Part shown: one piece after another, positions 21,366 through 30,983 of the stretch | How the letters are laid out: every line of letters begins with the position of its first letter | How positions within the stretch are numbered: the first letter of the stretch is position 1 | NCBI GenBank assembly: GCA_002170245.2 | Contig: NHFN02000017.1 | Span: 157,950-221,949 of the forward strand | DNA: 64,000 bases | Reading direction: 5' to 3' | Origin: Gammaproteobacteria bacterium TMED112 | GTDB lineage: Bacteria; Pseudomonadota; Gammaproteobacteria; Magnimaribacterales; TMED112 | Program-made: the position numbers and the translations under genes | The notes under the pieces: model-generated | Told to the model about the DNA's origin: nothing | Seen by the model: only the letters and a program-made list of their open reading frames with translations | Databases searched by the model: none

Positions 21366-22483
21366 TTTATTTTATTTCTGAACTCCCAACTTGCTCGTAA
21401 AGTGATAGCTAAAGCAATAAAATTCATGATAACACTACTTCTTCCATAACTAATGAATGGTAAGGTCAGACCTTTTGTTGGAATGACACCAAGGTTTACG
21501 AAAATATTTAGAGAAGTTTGAATAAAAAATAATAAAGCGAATGATGTAATAATTAAGCTATTAAAAAAATAATTTTGATTTTTTGCATTTTCAGCTAGTT
21601 TAAATAGCCTCCACAAAATTACAAGATAACAAGATAACAAGATAAGAAAGCCAATTGCTCCAGTTTCTTCCAAATAAATTGAAAAAATAAAATCAGTGTG
21701 GGCTTCAGGAAGAAAAAAATATTTTTGTGTGCTCTCACCAATTCCAAGACCAAAAATACCACCTTGAACAGATGCAATAAGTGCATTTATAAGCTGATAG
21801 TCTGAGCCGGTCATATCATCCCAAGGATTTGCAAAAGATAAAACTCTATCCAGTCTTTCAGGATTAAAATAAATTGCAACAGTAAGAAATATAAAGAAAA
21901 TTATAGTCAAAATAGCAAGCTGTGAGATCTTTGCGCCTCCAATGAAAAGAATACATATTGCTATTGAAAATAATATTGCAGTATTTCCATAATCAGGTTC
22001 AAGAAATAAAAGCAAGGCAATTAATGTTGTAACAGCTATTGGCTTGATGAAGCCCCTCCAACTAGTCTCAAGCTGCTCTTTTCTTCTTAAACAATAACTA
22101 CATAAATACAAAGGAAGAAATATCTTAATAATTTCTGAGGGTTGAATATTTATTGGGCCAATGGCTAACCATCTTCGAGCTCCATTTATCTCTTGACCTA
22201 AGCCTGGGATCAAAACAAAGCCCAAAAGCATTGAACTTAATACAAGCAAAATAAGTCCATTTTCCTTATAAAAAGATATAGGAATAAAAAGAAATATTGA
22301 ACATGCAACTAGTGATATTGATAAAGCAATTATTTGTCTTTCTAGGAAAAAGAATGGATTACCAAAGTCTGCATTTGCAATTACATTTGAAGATGAATAA
22401 ATAAAAATAAGACTTATACCAGTAATAATTATGAATGGAACTAGTAAAGTTAAGTCGAATAAATTTTCTTTTCTATTAATCAA
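21362..22483 (-). CDS. ftsW: Lipid II polymerase / division protein FtsW
   Basis: 373 aa multi-TM SEDS; RRWLAIGPINIQPSEIIKIFLPLY, LPEAHTDFIFSIYLEETG, LPFISYGRSSVIM. Confidence 0.95.
   Translation of the reverse strand: MINRKENLFDLTLLVPFIIITGISLIFIYSSSNVIANADFGNPFFFLERQIIALSISLVACSIFLFIPISFYKENGLILLVLSSMLLGFVLIPGLGQEINGARRWLAIGPINIQPSEIIKIFLPLYLCSYCLRRKEQLETSWRGFIKPIAVTTLIALLLFLEPDYGNTAILFSIAICILFIGGAKISQLAILTIIFFIFLTVAIYFNPERLDRVLSFANPWDDMTGSDYQLINALIASVQGGIFGLGIGESTQKYFFLPEAHTDFIFSIYLEETGAIGFLILLSCYLVILWRLFKLAENAKNQNYFFNSLIITSFALLFFIQTSLNIFVNLGVIPTKGLTLPFISYGRSSVIMNFIALAITLRASWEFRNKIK
21621..21644. repeat. Three perfect tandem copies of an 8-mer (ACAAGATA) inside ftsW
   Basis: Read directly: acaagata acaagata acaagata. 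Confidence 0.9.
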
Positions 22484-23546
22484 AATACGTTTCTTTTAAA
22501 TTATTAAAATGTTGCCCTCTTTCGATAAAATTTGAATAATCATTGCCGCTTGGATTGCCAGGACTAAATAAAATATCTTTGTATTTGTCTTTTTTTAAAA
22601 TATTAAAAATTTCACCTAGATTTTCAAAAGTTGAGATATTTTCATGTTTTAAAATGTTTAGCAATTCATTTCGATGCTTTCCATAAATAAAAACTCTTCT
22701 AGGGCCTTTTATACATAATTCTTTGCAATCTTCTTTATTTGGATTACCGCAAATAATTAAGTCTCCCTTAAAATTTAATTTATTTATAGCGTACAGAAGT
22801 GACGCTGAATTTGTAGATTTAGAATCATTAATAATTCCCGCTGAAATCTCTTGCAATCTAAATGGCAGAGTAGATAAATTTAGATCTGCAACATTCAATT
22901 TCGGCTCAATTCCTGATACAAAAGCTATTGCAAATTCTAGGTAATCATCTGTTGTGCAAAACATTGTTTTTCCTTTTTCAGAGCAGATTTTCAATTTTGT
23001 ATTTTTATAATCCTCGTAGTTTCCATGATGATCAATATGGTCGTTTTGAATATTTGTAATAATTGAAAAATCGAAATGATTTTTTTTCATTTTCTCTAAC
23101 TGAAAACTTGATGCTTCAATAACCGTATATTTATTTGTGTGATTTATATTATCTAAAAGTGGATTGCCAATATTTCCAAGTGCAACTGAAGAACTCACTT
23201 TATTCAAAATTTGATTAAGATAATTAACCAATGTGCTTTTACCATTTGTTCCAGTAACTCCAATTTTTATAGATTTATTGTTTTGAAAAAAAAGGTCTAA
23301 ATCAGAAACATAATTCAGCTTCCCAATACTTATATTAGAAAAATATTTTTTTAATTGTATCCCAGGAGAAACATATAAATTCACGTAATCAGAAATACTT
23401 TCATCATTTAAACAATCTAATGTATTTTTTTTATTTTCTAATTTTGTCTTATCTTCATCAAAAATATCAAAAGGAATAGAATTTGTAGCGAGGAATTTTT
23501 CGAAAGATTTTCCAGTTACTCCATAGCCAATAATAAGTGATTTCAT
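22476..23546 (-). CDS. murD: UDP-N-acetylmuramoylalanine--D-glutamate ligase
   Basis: 356 aa; IGVTGTNGKSTLVNYL, EASSFQLE, NDHIDHHGNYEDY, INDSKSTN. Confidence 0.94.
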   Translation of the reverse strand: MKSLIIGYGVTGKSFEKFLATNSIPFDIFDEDKTKLENKKNTLDCLNDESISDYVNLYVSPGIQLKKYFSNISIGKLNYVSDLDLFFQNNKSIKIGVTGTNGKSTLVNYLNQILNKVSSSVALGNIGNPLLDNINHTNKYTVIEASSFQLEKMKKNHFDFSIITNIQNDHIDHHGNYEDYKNTKLKICSEKGKTMFCTTDDYLEFAIAFVSGIEPKLNVADLNLSTLPFRLQEISAGIINDSKSTNSASLLYAINKLNFKGDLIICGNPNKEDCKELCIKGPRRVFIYGKHRNELLNILKHENISTFENLGEIFNILKKDKYKDILFSPGNPSGNDYSNFIERGQHFNNLKETYFD

Positions 23547-24628
23547 TATCTAATTTTTAAGAGAGATAGACCAACCAAAACAAATATAAAAGTTAAGATC
23601 CAAAATCTCACAATTATTTTTGGTTCTTTCCAGCCTAATAACTCAAAATGATGATGAATAGGAGCCATTTTAAAGATTCTTTTTTTTCTTATTTTGAAAG
23701 ATGAAACTTGTAGAATTACACTCAAAGCCTCCATTATAAAAACCATCGACATTACGGCAAAGACTATTTCGTGTCTTACAATTATTGCTACGAGTGCAAT
23801 AAATGCCCCCATTGAAAGTGAACCAACATCACCCATGAAAATTTGTGCAGGATAAGCATTGAACCACAAAAAACCAATTCCAGCTCCAATTAAAGCTCCA
23901 CAAATAACTAATAATTCTCCTGTACCTTCTACGTAAGGTATATACAAATAATCGGAGACAATTGTATTTCCTGCAGACCAAGCAATTAAGCCAAGTGCTG
24001 AAGTAATAAGAATTACTGGAAGAATTGCCAAACCATCAAGACCATCAGTTAAATTTACTGCATTTGAACTTCCAACAATTATAAATATTGATACCGGTAT
24101 AAATAATATTCCTATCGAAATTGAGACATCTTTAAAGAAAGGCACTATGTAATTCAGCTCTTTTGGTTCAAAAACATAAAAATAAAGAACTACGGAAATA
24201 ATTAAAGAGAATAAAAATTGAAAAGAAATTTTAGTCCATGAAGAAATACCTTTTGAATTTTTTTCGGTTACTTTTTTGAAGTCATCAGCAAAACCTAATA
24301 TTGCAAAGAGGAATAAGCATAATAGAGATACTGATAAGAACCTATTTGAAAAATCACCCCAAAGAATACTTGAAAATATCACACTTCCGATAATTAGTAG
24401 ACCTCCCATTGTTGGAGTTCCGTCTTTTACTTTATGCGAGTCTGGCCCTCTATCCCCAATTGTTTGTTGAAATTGAAATGATCTTATTTTTTTAATAAAA
24501 AATTCTCCAAATAAAAGAACAATCAATAGGCCTGATAATGTGGATAAGAATGTTCTTGTGCTTAAATACGAAAAAAGGTTAAGAAATGGGCTTTTTTCTA
24601 AAAAAAAATTAAGAAGAAATTCAATCAT
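23546..24628 (-). CDS. mraY: Phospho-MurNAc-pentapeptide transferase
   Basis: 360 aa; GDRGPDSHKVKDGTPTMGGL, NAVNLTDGLDGLA, FMGDVGSLSMGAF, KMAPIHHHFELLGWKEPKI. Confidence 0.97.
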   Translation of the reverse strand: MIEFLLNFFLEKSPFLNLFSYLSTRTFLSTLSGLLIVLLFGEFFIKKIRSFQFQQTIGDRGPDSHKVKDGTPTMGGLLIIGSVIFSSILWGDFSNRFLSVSLLCLFLFAILGFADDFKKVTEKNSKGISSWTKISFQFLFSLIISVVLYFYVFEPKELNYIVPFFKDVSISIGILFIPVSIFIIVGSSNAVNLTDGLDGLAILPVILITSALGLIAWSAGNTIVSDYLYIPYVEGTGELLVICGALIGAGIGFLWFNAYPAQIFMGDVGSLSMGAFIALVAIIVRHEIVFAVMSMVFIMEALSVILQVSSFKIRKKRIFKMAPIHHHFELLGWKEPKIIVRFWILTFIFVLVGLSLLKIR

Positions 24629-25778
24629 TTATCAACAACTCAAGATAGGATTCCATTTTACTAGACCTGGAGCCTTTAAAATAGACTTTTTTCCCTCCCT
24701 TAAGCTGTTTTATCAGATAATTTTTTGGGAAATCTTGTTTATTTTCAAAAAAATTAATATTTTTGCAAGATATTTTTTTGATAGCTTCTTTAAAAATTTT
24801 TCCTGTTAAAAATATCTGAAAATCTGAAAGCTGTCTTAACAAATTTTCATGTTTTTTATTTTCATCTTCACCTAATTCCGCCATATCACCCAAAACTAAA
24901 ATAGTATTACTTGAATCTTCTTCCATAGCAGTTGCTATGACAGTGTCTGGGTGAGCATTATAGGTTTGATCTATAATTTCACTGCCGTGCAATTTAATTA
25001 TGTTGCCTCTTCCAGCAGAAGGTGTGAAAGTGATTTTTTTTAGATCTTTATCGATAGATAGTAAATTTAATATTCTTTGAATAATTTCTTTGTTCTTCTC
25101 TAAGATATTTTTATTTTTAATACCTCTTCCATCGACAAAATTATCTATATTCTTAAGACATTCTTTTAGTTTTAATTTTGTTTTGGATATATTTTCTATA
25201 TTTTTAAATGTGCTTAGGTGGTTTGAAGCTATAGCTGTTAGGATAAAGACATCACAAGAAAGTTTTTTAGAAATTAAATCAAAATCCCCAACATTTCTTG
25301 CACCACATTCAACAACAAGATATTCAGTATCTTTTGGCATGCTCAGTATAGTAAAGGGTATACCAAATTCGTTATTTTCATTATCTTTGCTTGCATGACA
25401 TTTATCTCCTAACAAGCTTTTCAACATATCTTTAAGAGTTGTTTTACCATAGCTCCCAGTAATAAAAATCACTTTAGCTTTACTTTCAATTAGTTTAAAA
25501 GAGCATATATCTAGCAAAGAGCTGTAAACATCATCAACTACAATCGAAGTACCAAAAATTTTTTGTTTAGTTATTACAGATGCGCCTTTTTGCAATACTT
25601 CTTCAATAAAAACTTCAGCATCATGATTATTTCCTTTTAATGGAATAAATAGATCACCCTCTCTGGCCATTTTTGAATCAAAAATAATTCTTTCAATTTT
25701 TGCATCAGTTTGAACATTCTCAAACCCAAGAATTTGAGATAATTCTTTTAAAGATTTATTTTCACTCATAATATGCAC
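24621..25778 (-). CDS. murF: UDP-MurNAc-tripeptide--D-Ala-D-Ala ligase
   Basis: 385 aa; Mur ligase fold; ITGSYGKTTLKDML, YNAHPDTVIATAM, LVLGDMAELGE. Confidence 0.93.
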   Translation of the reverse strand: MHIMSENKSLKELSQILGFENVQTDAKIERIIFDSKMAREGDLFIPLKGNNHDAEVFIEEVLQKGASVITKQKIFGTSIVVDDVYSSLLDICSFKLIESKAKVIFITGSYGKTTLKDMLKSLLGDKCHASKDNENNEFGIPFTILSMPKDTEYLVVECGARNVGDFDLISKKLSCDVFILTAIASNHLSTFKNIENISKTKLKLKECLKNIDNFVDGRGIKNKNILEKNKEIIQRILNLLSIDKDLKKITFTPSAGRGNIIKLHGSEIIDQTYNAHPDTVIATAMEEDSSNTILVLGDMAELGEDENKKHENLLRQLSDFQIFLTGKIFKEAIKKISCKNINFFENKQDFPKNYLIKQLKGGKKVYFKGSRSSKMESYLELLIND

Positions 25779-27160
25779 TTTTTTACCTCCTCATAATCAG
25801 AAAAATCTAAACATGCATCACCAATAATTTGTTTATTTTCATGACCCTTGCCAGCTATTAGAAGTATGTCTCCTTCGCTAAGCTCATTTATAGCATTTTT
25901 AATTGCACGAGATCTATCAAGCTCCATACAGATCTTATCCGACCCTTCTATTCCTTCCACTATCATATTTGATATTTGCTGAGGGTCCTCATTTCTTGGA
26001 TTATCAGAAGTTATATAAATTTTCTCACAATATCTATCTGCGACTTCTCCCATTAGAGCCCTTTTACCTTTATCCCTTTCACCTCCAGCTCCGAAAACAA
26101 TTATTAATTTATTTTTTTTCTTTTTAGATAGACATTTACATACAGATTCTAAAGCTTTGGGCGTATGAGCATAATCAATATACACATTCTCTTTTTCAGT
26201 TTTACTTAATCTGCCAAATGGCAATGACAGGTTCTGAACTTTAGCAAAAAAATCTTCGCAATCATCATTGATAAATTGATAATAAGGCAGAGTTAAAAAT
26301 AAATTATATAGATTAAATTTAGATTCAATTTTAGAAGCAGCTTGAAATTTACCCCATGGTGTTTCTACTAAAAATTCAATATTTCCATCCTCAAAGGACT
26401 TTAGAACTTTAAAAAAGATATCTGATTTATTATCTCTAGACGAAATCTTAAATGTTTTCATTGAGCATATCTTTTTAAGTTGACTAGATATTATTTCATC
26501 GTCAAAATTTACAGCTACTGTCTTAACTTTTGCGTTGCTAACTAACTTAAACTTAGCATTAATATAATTCTGCAACGAGCCATGATAATCAAGATGATCT
26601 CTGGAAATATTTGTGAATATAGCATGATTAATCTTTAAGCCCTGCAATCTATTTTTATCAACTCCGATAGATGAAGCTTCAAAAATAATATTCTTAATGC
26701 CCGTTCGAAAACATTTTGACATAAGATTTCTGATGAAAACAGGCTCTTCTGTAGTGAGCTCGTTATTAAAAATTTTTTGCTCATTTATGAAAGTTCCTAA
26801 AGTGCCAGATGAAGCATGTTTAATGCCATTATTTTCCAAAATTTGGCTTAAAAAGCTGAGAGTTGTTGTTTTACCATTTGTTCCTGTAATAAAGAGATTA
26901 TTGAAATATGAATGATCAATCTGAAAGTATTCATCTATCCATTTTAAATACGAACTATTAAGATCTTTTATTTTGGAAGCTTTTGGTAGATCTATATTTT
27001 CACTGCTATCTAGAAAGACATGTTTTGCAAGATCTGCTTGATCATTAGTCAAATATTTTGCTCCGCCTCTGAGAGATAAAAAAATATCATTTTTTCTTAA
27101 ATATTTTGAATTTGTAACTAGGTTTTCATTTGAACTGAGATTTAAAAAAGGATTTTTCAT
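25766..27160 (-). CDS. murE: UDP-MurNAc-L-Ala-D-Glu ligase MurE
   Basis: 464 aa; FITGTNGKTTTLSFL, YIDYAHTPKALESVC, VFGAGGERDKGKRALMGEVA, TSDNPRNEDP. Confidence 0.95.
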   Translation of the reverse strand: MKNPFLNLSSNENLVTNSKYLRKNDIFLSLRGGAKYLTNDQADLAKHVFLDSSENIDLPKASKIKDLNSSYLKWIDEYFQIDHSYFNNLFITGTNGKTTTLSFLSQILENNGIKHASSGTLGTFINEQKIFNNELTTEEPVFIRNLMSKCFRTGIKNIIFEASSIGVDKNRLQGLKINHAIFTNISRDHLDYHGSLQNYINAKFKLVSNAKVKTVAVNFDDEIISSQLKKICSMKTFKISSRDNKSDIFFKVLKSFEDGNIEFLVETPWGKFQAASKIESKFNLYNLFLTLPYYQFINDDCEDFFAKVQNLSLPFGRLSKTEKENVYIDYAHTPKALESVCKCLSKKKKNKLIIVFGAGGERDKGKRALMGEVADRYCEKIYITSDNPRNEDPQQISNMIVEGIEGSDKICMELDRSRAIKNAINELSEGDILLIAGKGHENKQIIGDACLDFSDYEEVKKCIL

Positions 27161-28743
27161 AGGTATTTTAACCTCATCATAAATTTAGATAGCTTCCCTA
27201 CAACAGGTGCGGACACATCTCCTCCAAAATATTTATTAGGATCAGGCTCATCAATTGAGACAATCATAATAAATTTTGGGTTGTTATAAGGAAAAATAGA
27301 AGCAAAACTTGAGATGTATTTTTCAGACGCATAACCAACACCTTCAATATACTTTTCCGATGTTCCTGTTTTCCCTGCTATTTCTATTCTCTCATTCTTA
27401 AGGTTTGATGCTGTACCATCTAAAACTGTCATTCTCAACGAGTCCAAAATAAATGAAGCAGTAGATTTACTAAGAACTCTCACTCTTTCAGATTTAATAT
27501 CTGGTAAGATCCTTGGCTCTATCATTACCCCCTCATTAGCGAAAACGCTATAAGCTCTTGCTATTTGTAGTGAGTTAGAGGTCAAACTATATCCATAACC
27601 TAATGATGCTTTGTCAATATCATAGAGTTTAGGATTATCAATAATTTTTCCAGGAGAATTAGTTATCCATTGCATTTCTAGTTCTTTTCCAAAACCAAAT
27701 TGACTAAGATTGTCTCGCATCTCAGCTGACGAAAATTTAATAGCAATCTTTGCTATTGCAACTTGAGATGATTTTGAAATAGTTTCTGAGGGATTGATTC
27801 TGCCAAAATTTTTGCCTCCTGCCTCACTTCTCTTAAAACCAGAAAGTGTAACAAAGCCAGGGTTTGTATTGATAACACTATCTTTTTGAATATGTCCAAG
27901 TTTAAGTGCTCCAGCAACAGTTACAGGTTTAATTAATGATCCAGGCTCAAAAAAATCGTGAACTACTTTATTTCTCTCAATTACTCGATCAGGGTTATTT
28001 GGGTTAAATGTTGGATAACTTACCATTGCCAGTATTTCTCCTGACTTAGCATTCATTATTAATGCAGAGCCCCCCTTAGCTTTTGAAGTTGAAATTGCTT
28101 CTTTCAACTCATTAAAAAGTTTAAATTGTAAGTTTGTATCTAATGTAAGAGATAAGCTCTCACTAGTTCCAAGGTTTATAAAATCCTCTAATTGACCATA
28201 TAGTTTTTCACCTCTTCCGCTTTGCCTAAATGTTGATTTTCTTTCATCAATAACTAGGTCTTTATCCATTACTTTTTCTACACCTTCAAGACCTCCATCA
28301 GTCCCAGAGAAACCTATTACAGGACCATAAATACTACCGAATGGATAATACCTTTTGAATGTATCTTCCCTTATTGGCACGCAACTACATGCTTTTTGAA
28401 TGTCGGACAGCATTGATTTTGAAATATTATTTTCTAAATAAATTCTTCTTTTAGTATTCAAAAAAATTTCTTGAGATTGTTTGAATAAGATATCTTTTGC
28501 AATATTTTTATCATTCTCATTTTTAAACAATAAAGTTGGCCGCATAATATCAGTTGCAAGCTCTATTCCATTTCTATCTAATATTTTTTTTCTAGGTTGC
28601 AGATTAATTTCAGAGGCAGTATTCCTAATTTCCGCGGCTTCAAGAAATCGATCTCGCTCTTGGTTTAGTTGGTAGTATCTGTAGCCAGGTATTGATAAAA
28701 GAATCAAAAAAATAAAGAAAAGAAATCTTAACTTACTCATCAT
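27157..28743 (-). CDS. ftsI: Division transpeptidase PBP3
   Basis: 528 aa; LDRNGIELATD, FEPGSLIKPVTVAGAL, SSQVAIAK, AGKTGTSEKYI. Confidence 0.95.
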   Translation of the reverse strand: MMSKLRFLFFIFLILLSIPGYRYYQLNQERDRFLEAAEIRNTASEINLQPRKKILDRNGIELATDIMRPTLLFKNENDKNIAKDILFKQSQEIFLNTKRRIYLENNISKSMLSDIQKACSCVPIREDTFKRYYPFGSIYGPVIGFSGTDGGLEGVEKVMDKDLVIDERKSTFRQSGRGEKLYGQLEDFINLGTSESLSLTLDTNLQFKLFNELKEAISTSKAKGGSALIMNAKSGEILAMVSYPTFNPNNPDRVIERNKVVHDFFEPGSLIKPVTVAGALKLGHIQKDSVINTNPGFVTLSGFKRSEAGGKNFGRINPSETISKSSQVAIAKIAIKFSSAEMRDNLSQFGFGKELEMQWITNSPGKIIDNPKLYDIDKASLGYGYSLTSNSLQIARAYSVFANEGVMIEPRILPDIKSERVRVLSKSTASFILDSLRMTVLDGTASNLKNERIEIAGKTGTSEKYIEGVGYASEKYISSFASIFPYNNPKFIMIVSIDEPDPNKYFGGDVSAPVVGKLSKFMMRLKYL

Positions 28744-28984
28744 CGATATCAGGATCGGTCATTCCAAGAGCTATAGCTTTATCATAAATATATGGTGATG
28801 ATTTCAAGAGAGCTATTTCAACATTTAACTTTGAATTTTGATTTTGTAACTTAAAGATTTTGTCTTGCACATTATCAAGATGCATGAAGTTTCTTTTATA
28901 TTCAAAAACAAGAAAGACCTTTAAGAAAGAAAGACCCAGAAAAGCTAAAAAAAATATTGCTAGCAAGTAATCTAAAATTTTCAT
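28733..28984 (-). CDS. ftsL: Cell division protein FtsL
   Basis: 83 aa, N-terminal TM plus coiled coil between rsmH and ftsI. Confidence 0.85.
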   Translation of the reverse strand: MKILDYLLAIFFLAFLGLSFLKVFLVFEYKRNFMHLDNVQDKIFKLQNQNSKLNVEIALLKSSPYIYDKAIALGMTDPDIDDE

Positions 28985-29871
28985 AATTTTTCAATAATTC
29001 TCATTTTAGCGCTTCTAGCTCTTGGGTTCAGGGAAATTTCTTCAGGAGGAGGATAAATTATTTTACTTATCTTAAATTTATCAGGAACATCTTTATGTAT
29101 CAAAGGGATATCTTTTTCATGAAAATTGATTTTTGGTTTAAATGTTTGTTTTGCAATCCTATCTTCAAGAGAATGAAATGTAATTATCACTAATTTACCT
29201 GATTTAATTAATTTTTCTTTAATTTTTTCTAGGCAAACTGAGAGATTTTCAATTTCTGAATTTACAGCCATCCTCAGGGCTTGAAATGACTTTGTTGCCG
29301 GATGTTTTTTTGTTTTGATTGCTTTAGCTGCTTTAATGATTTCTGCTAGTTCTAGAGTATTTTTAATTGAATTTTTTTCTCTATGTTTAATGATAAATTT
29401 TGCTATTTTTCTAGATTCCTTTTCCTCACCAAATTTCCAAAGAATTGTGGAAATCTCTTTTTCACTAAATTCTTCAATTATATCTTTGCATGTAAATTCC
29501 TGTTTTTGATTGAATCTCATATCCAACGGTCCTTTTGCTTGAAAACTAAATCCTCTTTCAGGATCATCAAGCTGTGGTGATGAAACCCCACAATCAAGCA
29601 AAACTCCTGTTAAAGAATTGTCTTTAATAAAATCGTCAATCTTTGAAAAATTTGTTTTGATGAATCTAAAATTTTGATGTTTAATATTCTCAGCAACTTC
29701 CACGGCTGAATCATCTAAATCAAATGAAACTAGTTGCCCTTTTGATGAAAGTCTCTCTAAGATTTTTTTTGTATGTCCTCCTCTTCCAAATGTACAATCC
29801 AGATACAAGCCATCTGTATCTGAAATTAGGTTATTTACAGATTCTTCCAGAAGTATTGGTGTATGTTTAAT
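28981..29871 (-). CDS. rsmH: 16S rRNA m4C1402 methyltransferase RsmH; likely ATT start at 29871
   Basis: ORF track starts at an internal TTG (29808). Upstream in frame: IKHTPILLEESVNNLISDTDGLYLDCTFGRGGHTKK, the conserved RsmH N-terminus; first possible codon after the upstream TAG is AGG then ATT. Confidence 0.92.
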   Translation of the reverse strand: MKHTPILLEESVNNLISDTDGLYLDCTFGRGGHTKKILERLSSKGQLVSFDLDDSAVEVAENIKHQNFRFIKTNFSKIDDFIKDNSLTGVLLDCGVSSPQLDDPERGFSFQAKGPLDMRFNQKQEFTCKDIIEEFSEKEISTILWKFGEEKESRKIAKFIIKHREKNSIKNTLELAEIIKAAKAIKTKKHPATKSFQALRMAVNSEIENLSVCLEKIKEKLIKSGKLVIITFHSLEDRIAKQTFKPKINFHEKDIPLIHKDVPDKFKISKIIYPPPEEISLNPRARSAKMRIIEKL

Positions 29872-30967
29872 CCTCTAAACTCCGTATTACATCATTTATA
29901 TCAATTAAGTTAAGTTTTTCAGGATCCACATACCCTTTTAATTCTTTTCTTACTGTATTCATATCTCGCACAGGTCTTATATAAGAATTTGAAAATTCAT
30001 CTAGATTAAATCTTCTCAAGCCTGTTGCAATAATAGTTACTACTATTTCATCTCCAAATGATTCATCTATTGTAAGCCCTGGAATTGCCTCAACACCCTC
30101 TTGACTTATGCTTTGTGCTTGTCTCATGATCTCATTTATTTCTTGCATCTCCATTCCCGATGCTCCACAAATATTTACTAATAATCCTTTAGCATTTTTG
30201 ACTTCTGCTTTATTAAAAAATGGATTATTCAAGGCATCATTGACAGCATCAATGGCACGATTTAATCCTTTTGCTTTGCCTATACACATAATTGCCATCC
30301 CTTTTTGAGACATAGCAGCCTGCACATCAGCAAAATCAACATTCATTGTCGCAGGGTTCAAAATTACGTTAGAAACACCTCTAACAGCATTTGTGATTAC
30401 TTCATTCACTGCATTAAAGCCTTCATTAAACTGTGCATTTGCTGGGAAAACTTCAAAGATTTTTTCATTGTCTATCTCAATACATGAATCTACATTCTGC
30501 ATTAATTTTGATATTCCAGCTCTAGCCTGTTCAGCTCTTTTTTCTTGTTCATATTTAAATGGTGTTGTAACAATAGCGACAGTAAGAATGCCTAATTCTT
30601 TTGCAACTTTTGCAATTACTGGAGAACCACCAGTACCTGTTCCTCCACCCATGCCTGCGATAATAAAAAGCATTTCGGTATGTTCCAATGCGTCTCTTAT
30701 TTCTGGAATACTCAATTCTGTAGCGACTCTGCCTCTCTCAGGATCATTCCCAGCCCCTAGACCTTTAGTAAATTGCTCACCTAATTTAATTTTTTTTGCT
30801 TTGTGAATCTTTGTTAAGTCTTGCGAGTCAGTATTTGCACAAATAAATTCAACTCCTTGAATATCTGACTTGATCATGTGGTGAATACTATTACCTCCAC
30901 CTCCACCTATACCAATAACAGTTATTTTTGCCTGTTCATAGTTTGAATCTAGAATTTGCCAAGTCAT
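29867..30967 (-). CDS. ftsZ: Cell division GTPase FtsZ (divergent C-terminus)
   Basis: 366 aa; VIGIGGGGGNSI, AGMGGGTGTGGSPVIAKVAKELGILTVAIVT, NVDFADVQAAMSQKGMA. Confidence 0.97.
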   Translation of the reverse strand: MTWQILDSNYEQAKITVIGIGGGGGNSIHHMIKSDIQGVEFICANTDSQDLTKIHKAKKIKLGEQFTKGLGAGNDPERGRVATELSIPEIRDALEHTEMLFIIAGMGGGTGTGGSPVIAKVAKELGILTVAIVTTPFKYEQEKRAEQARAGISKLMQNVDSCIEIDNEKIFEVFPANAQFNEGFNAVNEVITNAVRGVSNVILNPATMNVDFADVQAAMSQKGMAIMCIGKAKGLNRAIDAVNDALNNPFFNKAEVKNAKGLLVNICGASGMEMQEINEIMRQAQSISQEGVEAIPGLTIDESFGDEIVVTIIATGLRRFNLDEFSNSYIRPVRDMNTVRKELKGYVDPEKLNLIDINDVIRSLED

Positions 30968-30983
30968 ATTATGATTTTAAATG

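Noticed and set aside
30393-30806. 137-aa plus ORF antisense to ftsZ
   Set aside because: Shadow ORF over conserved FtsZ motifs.
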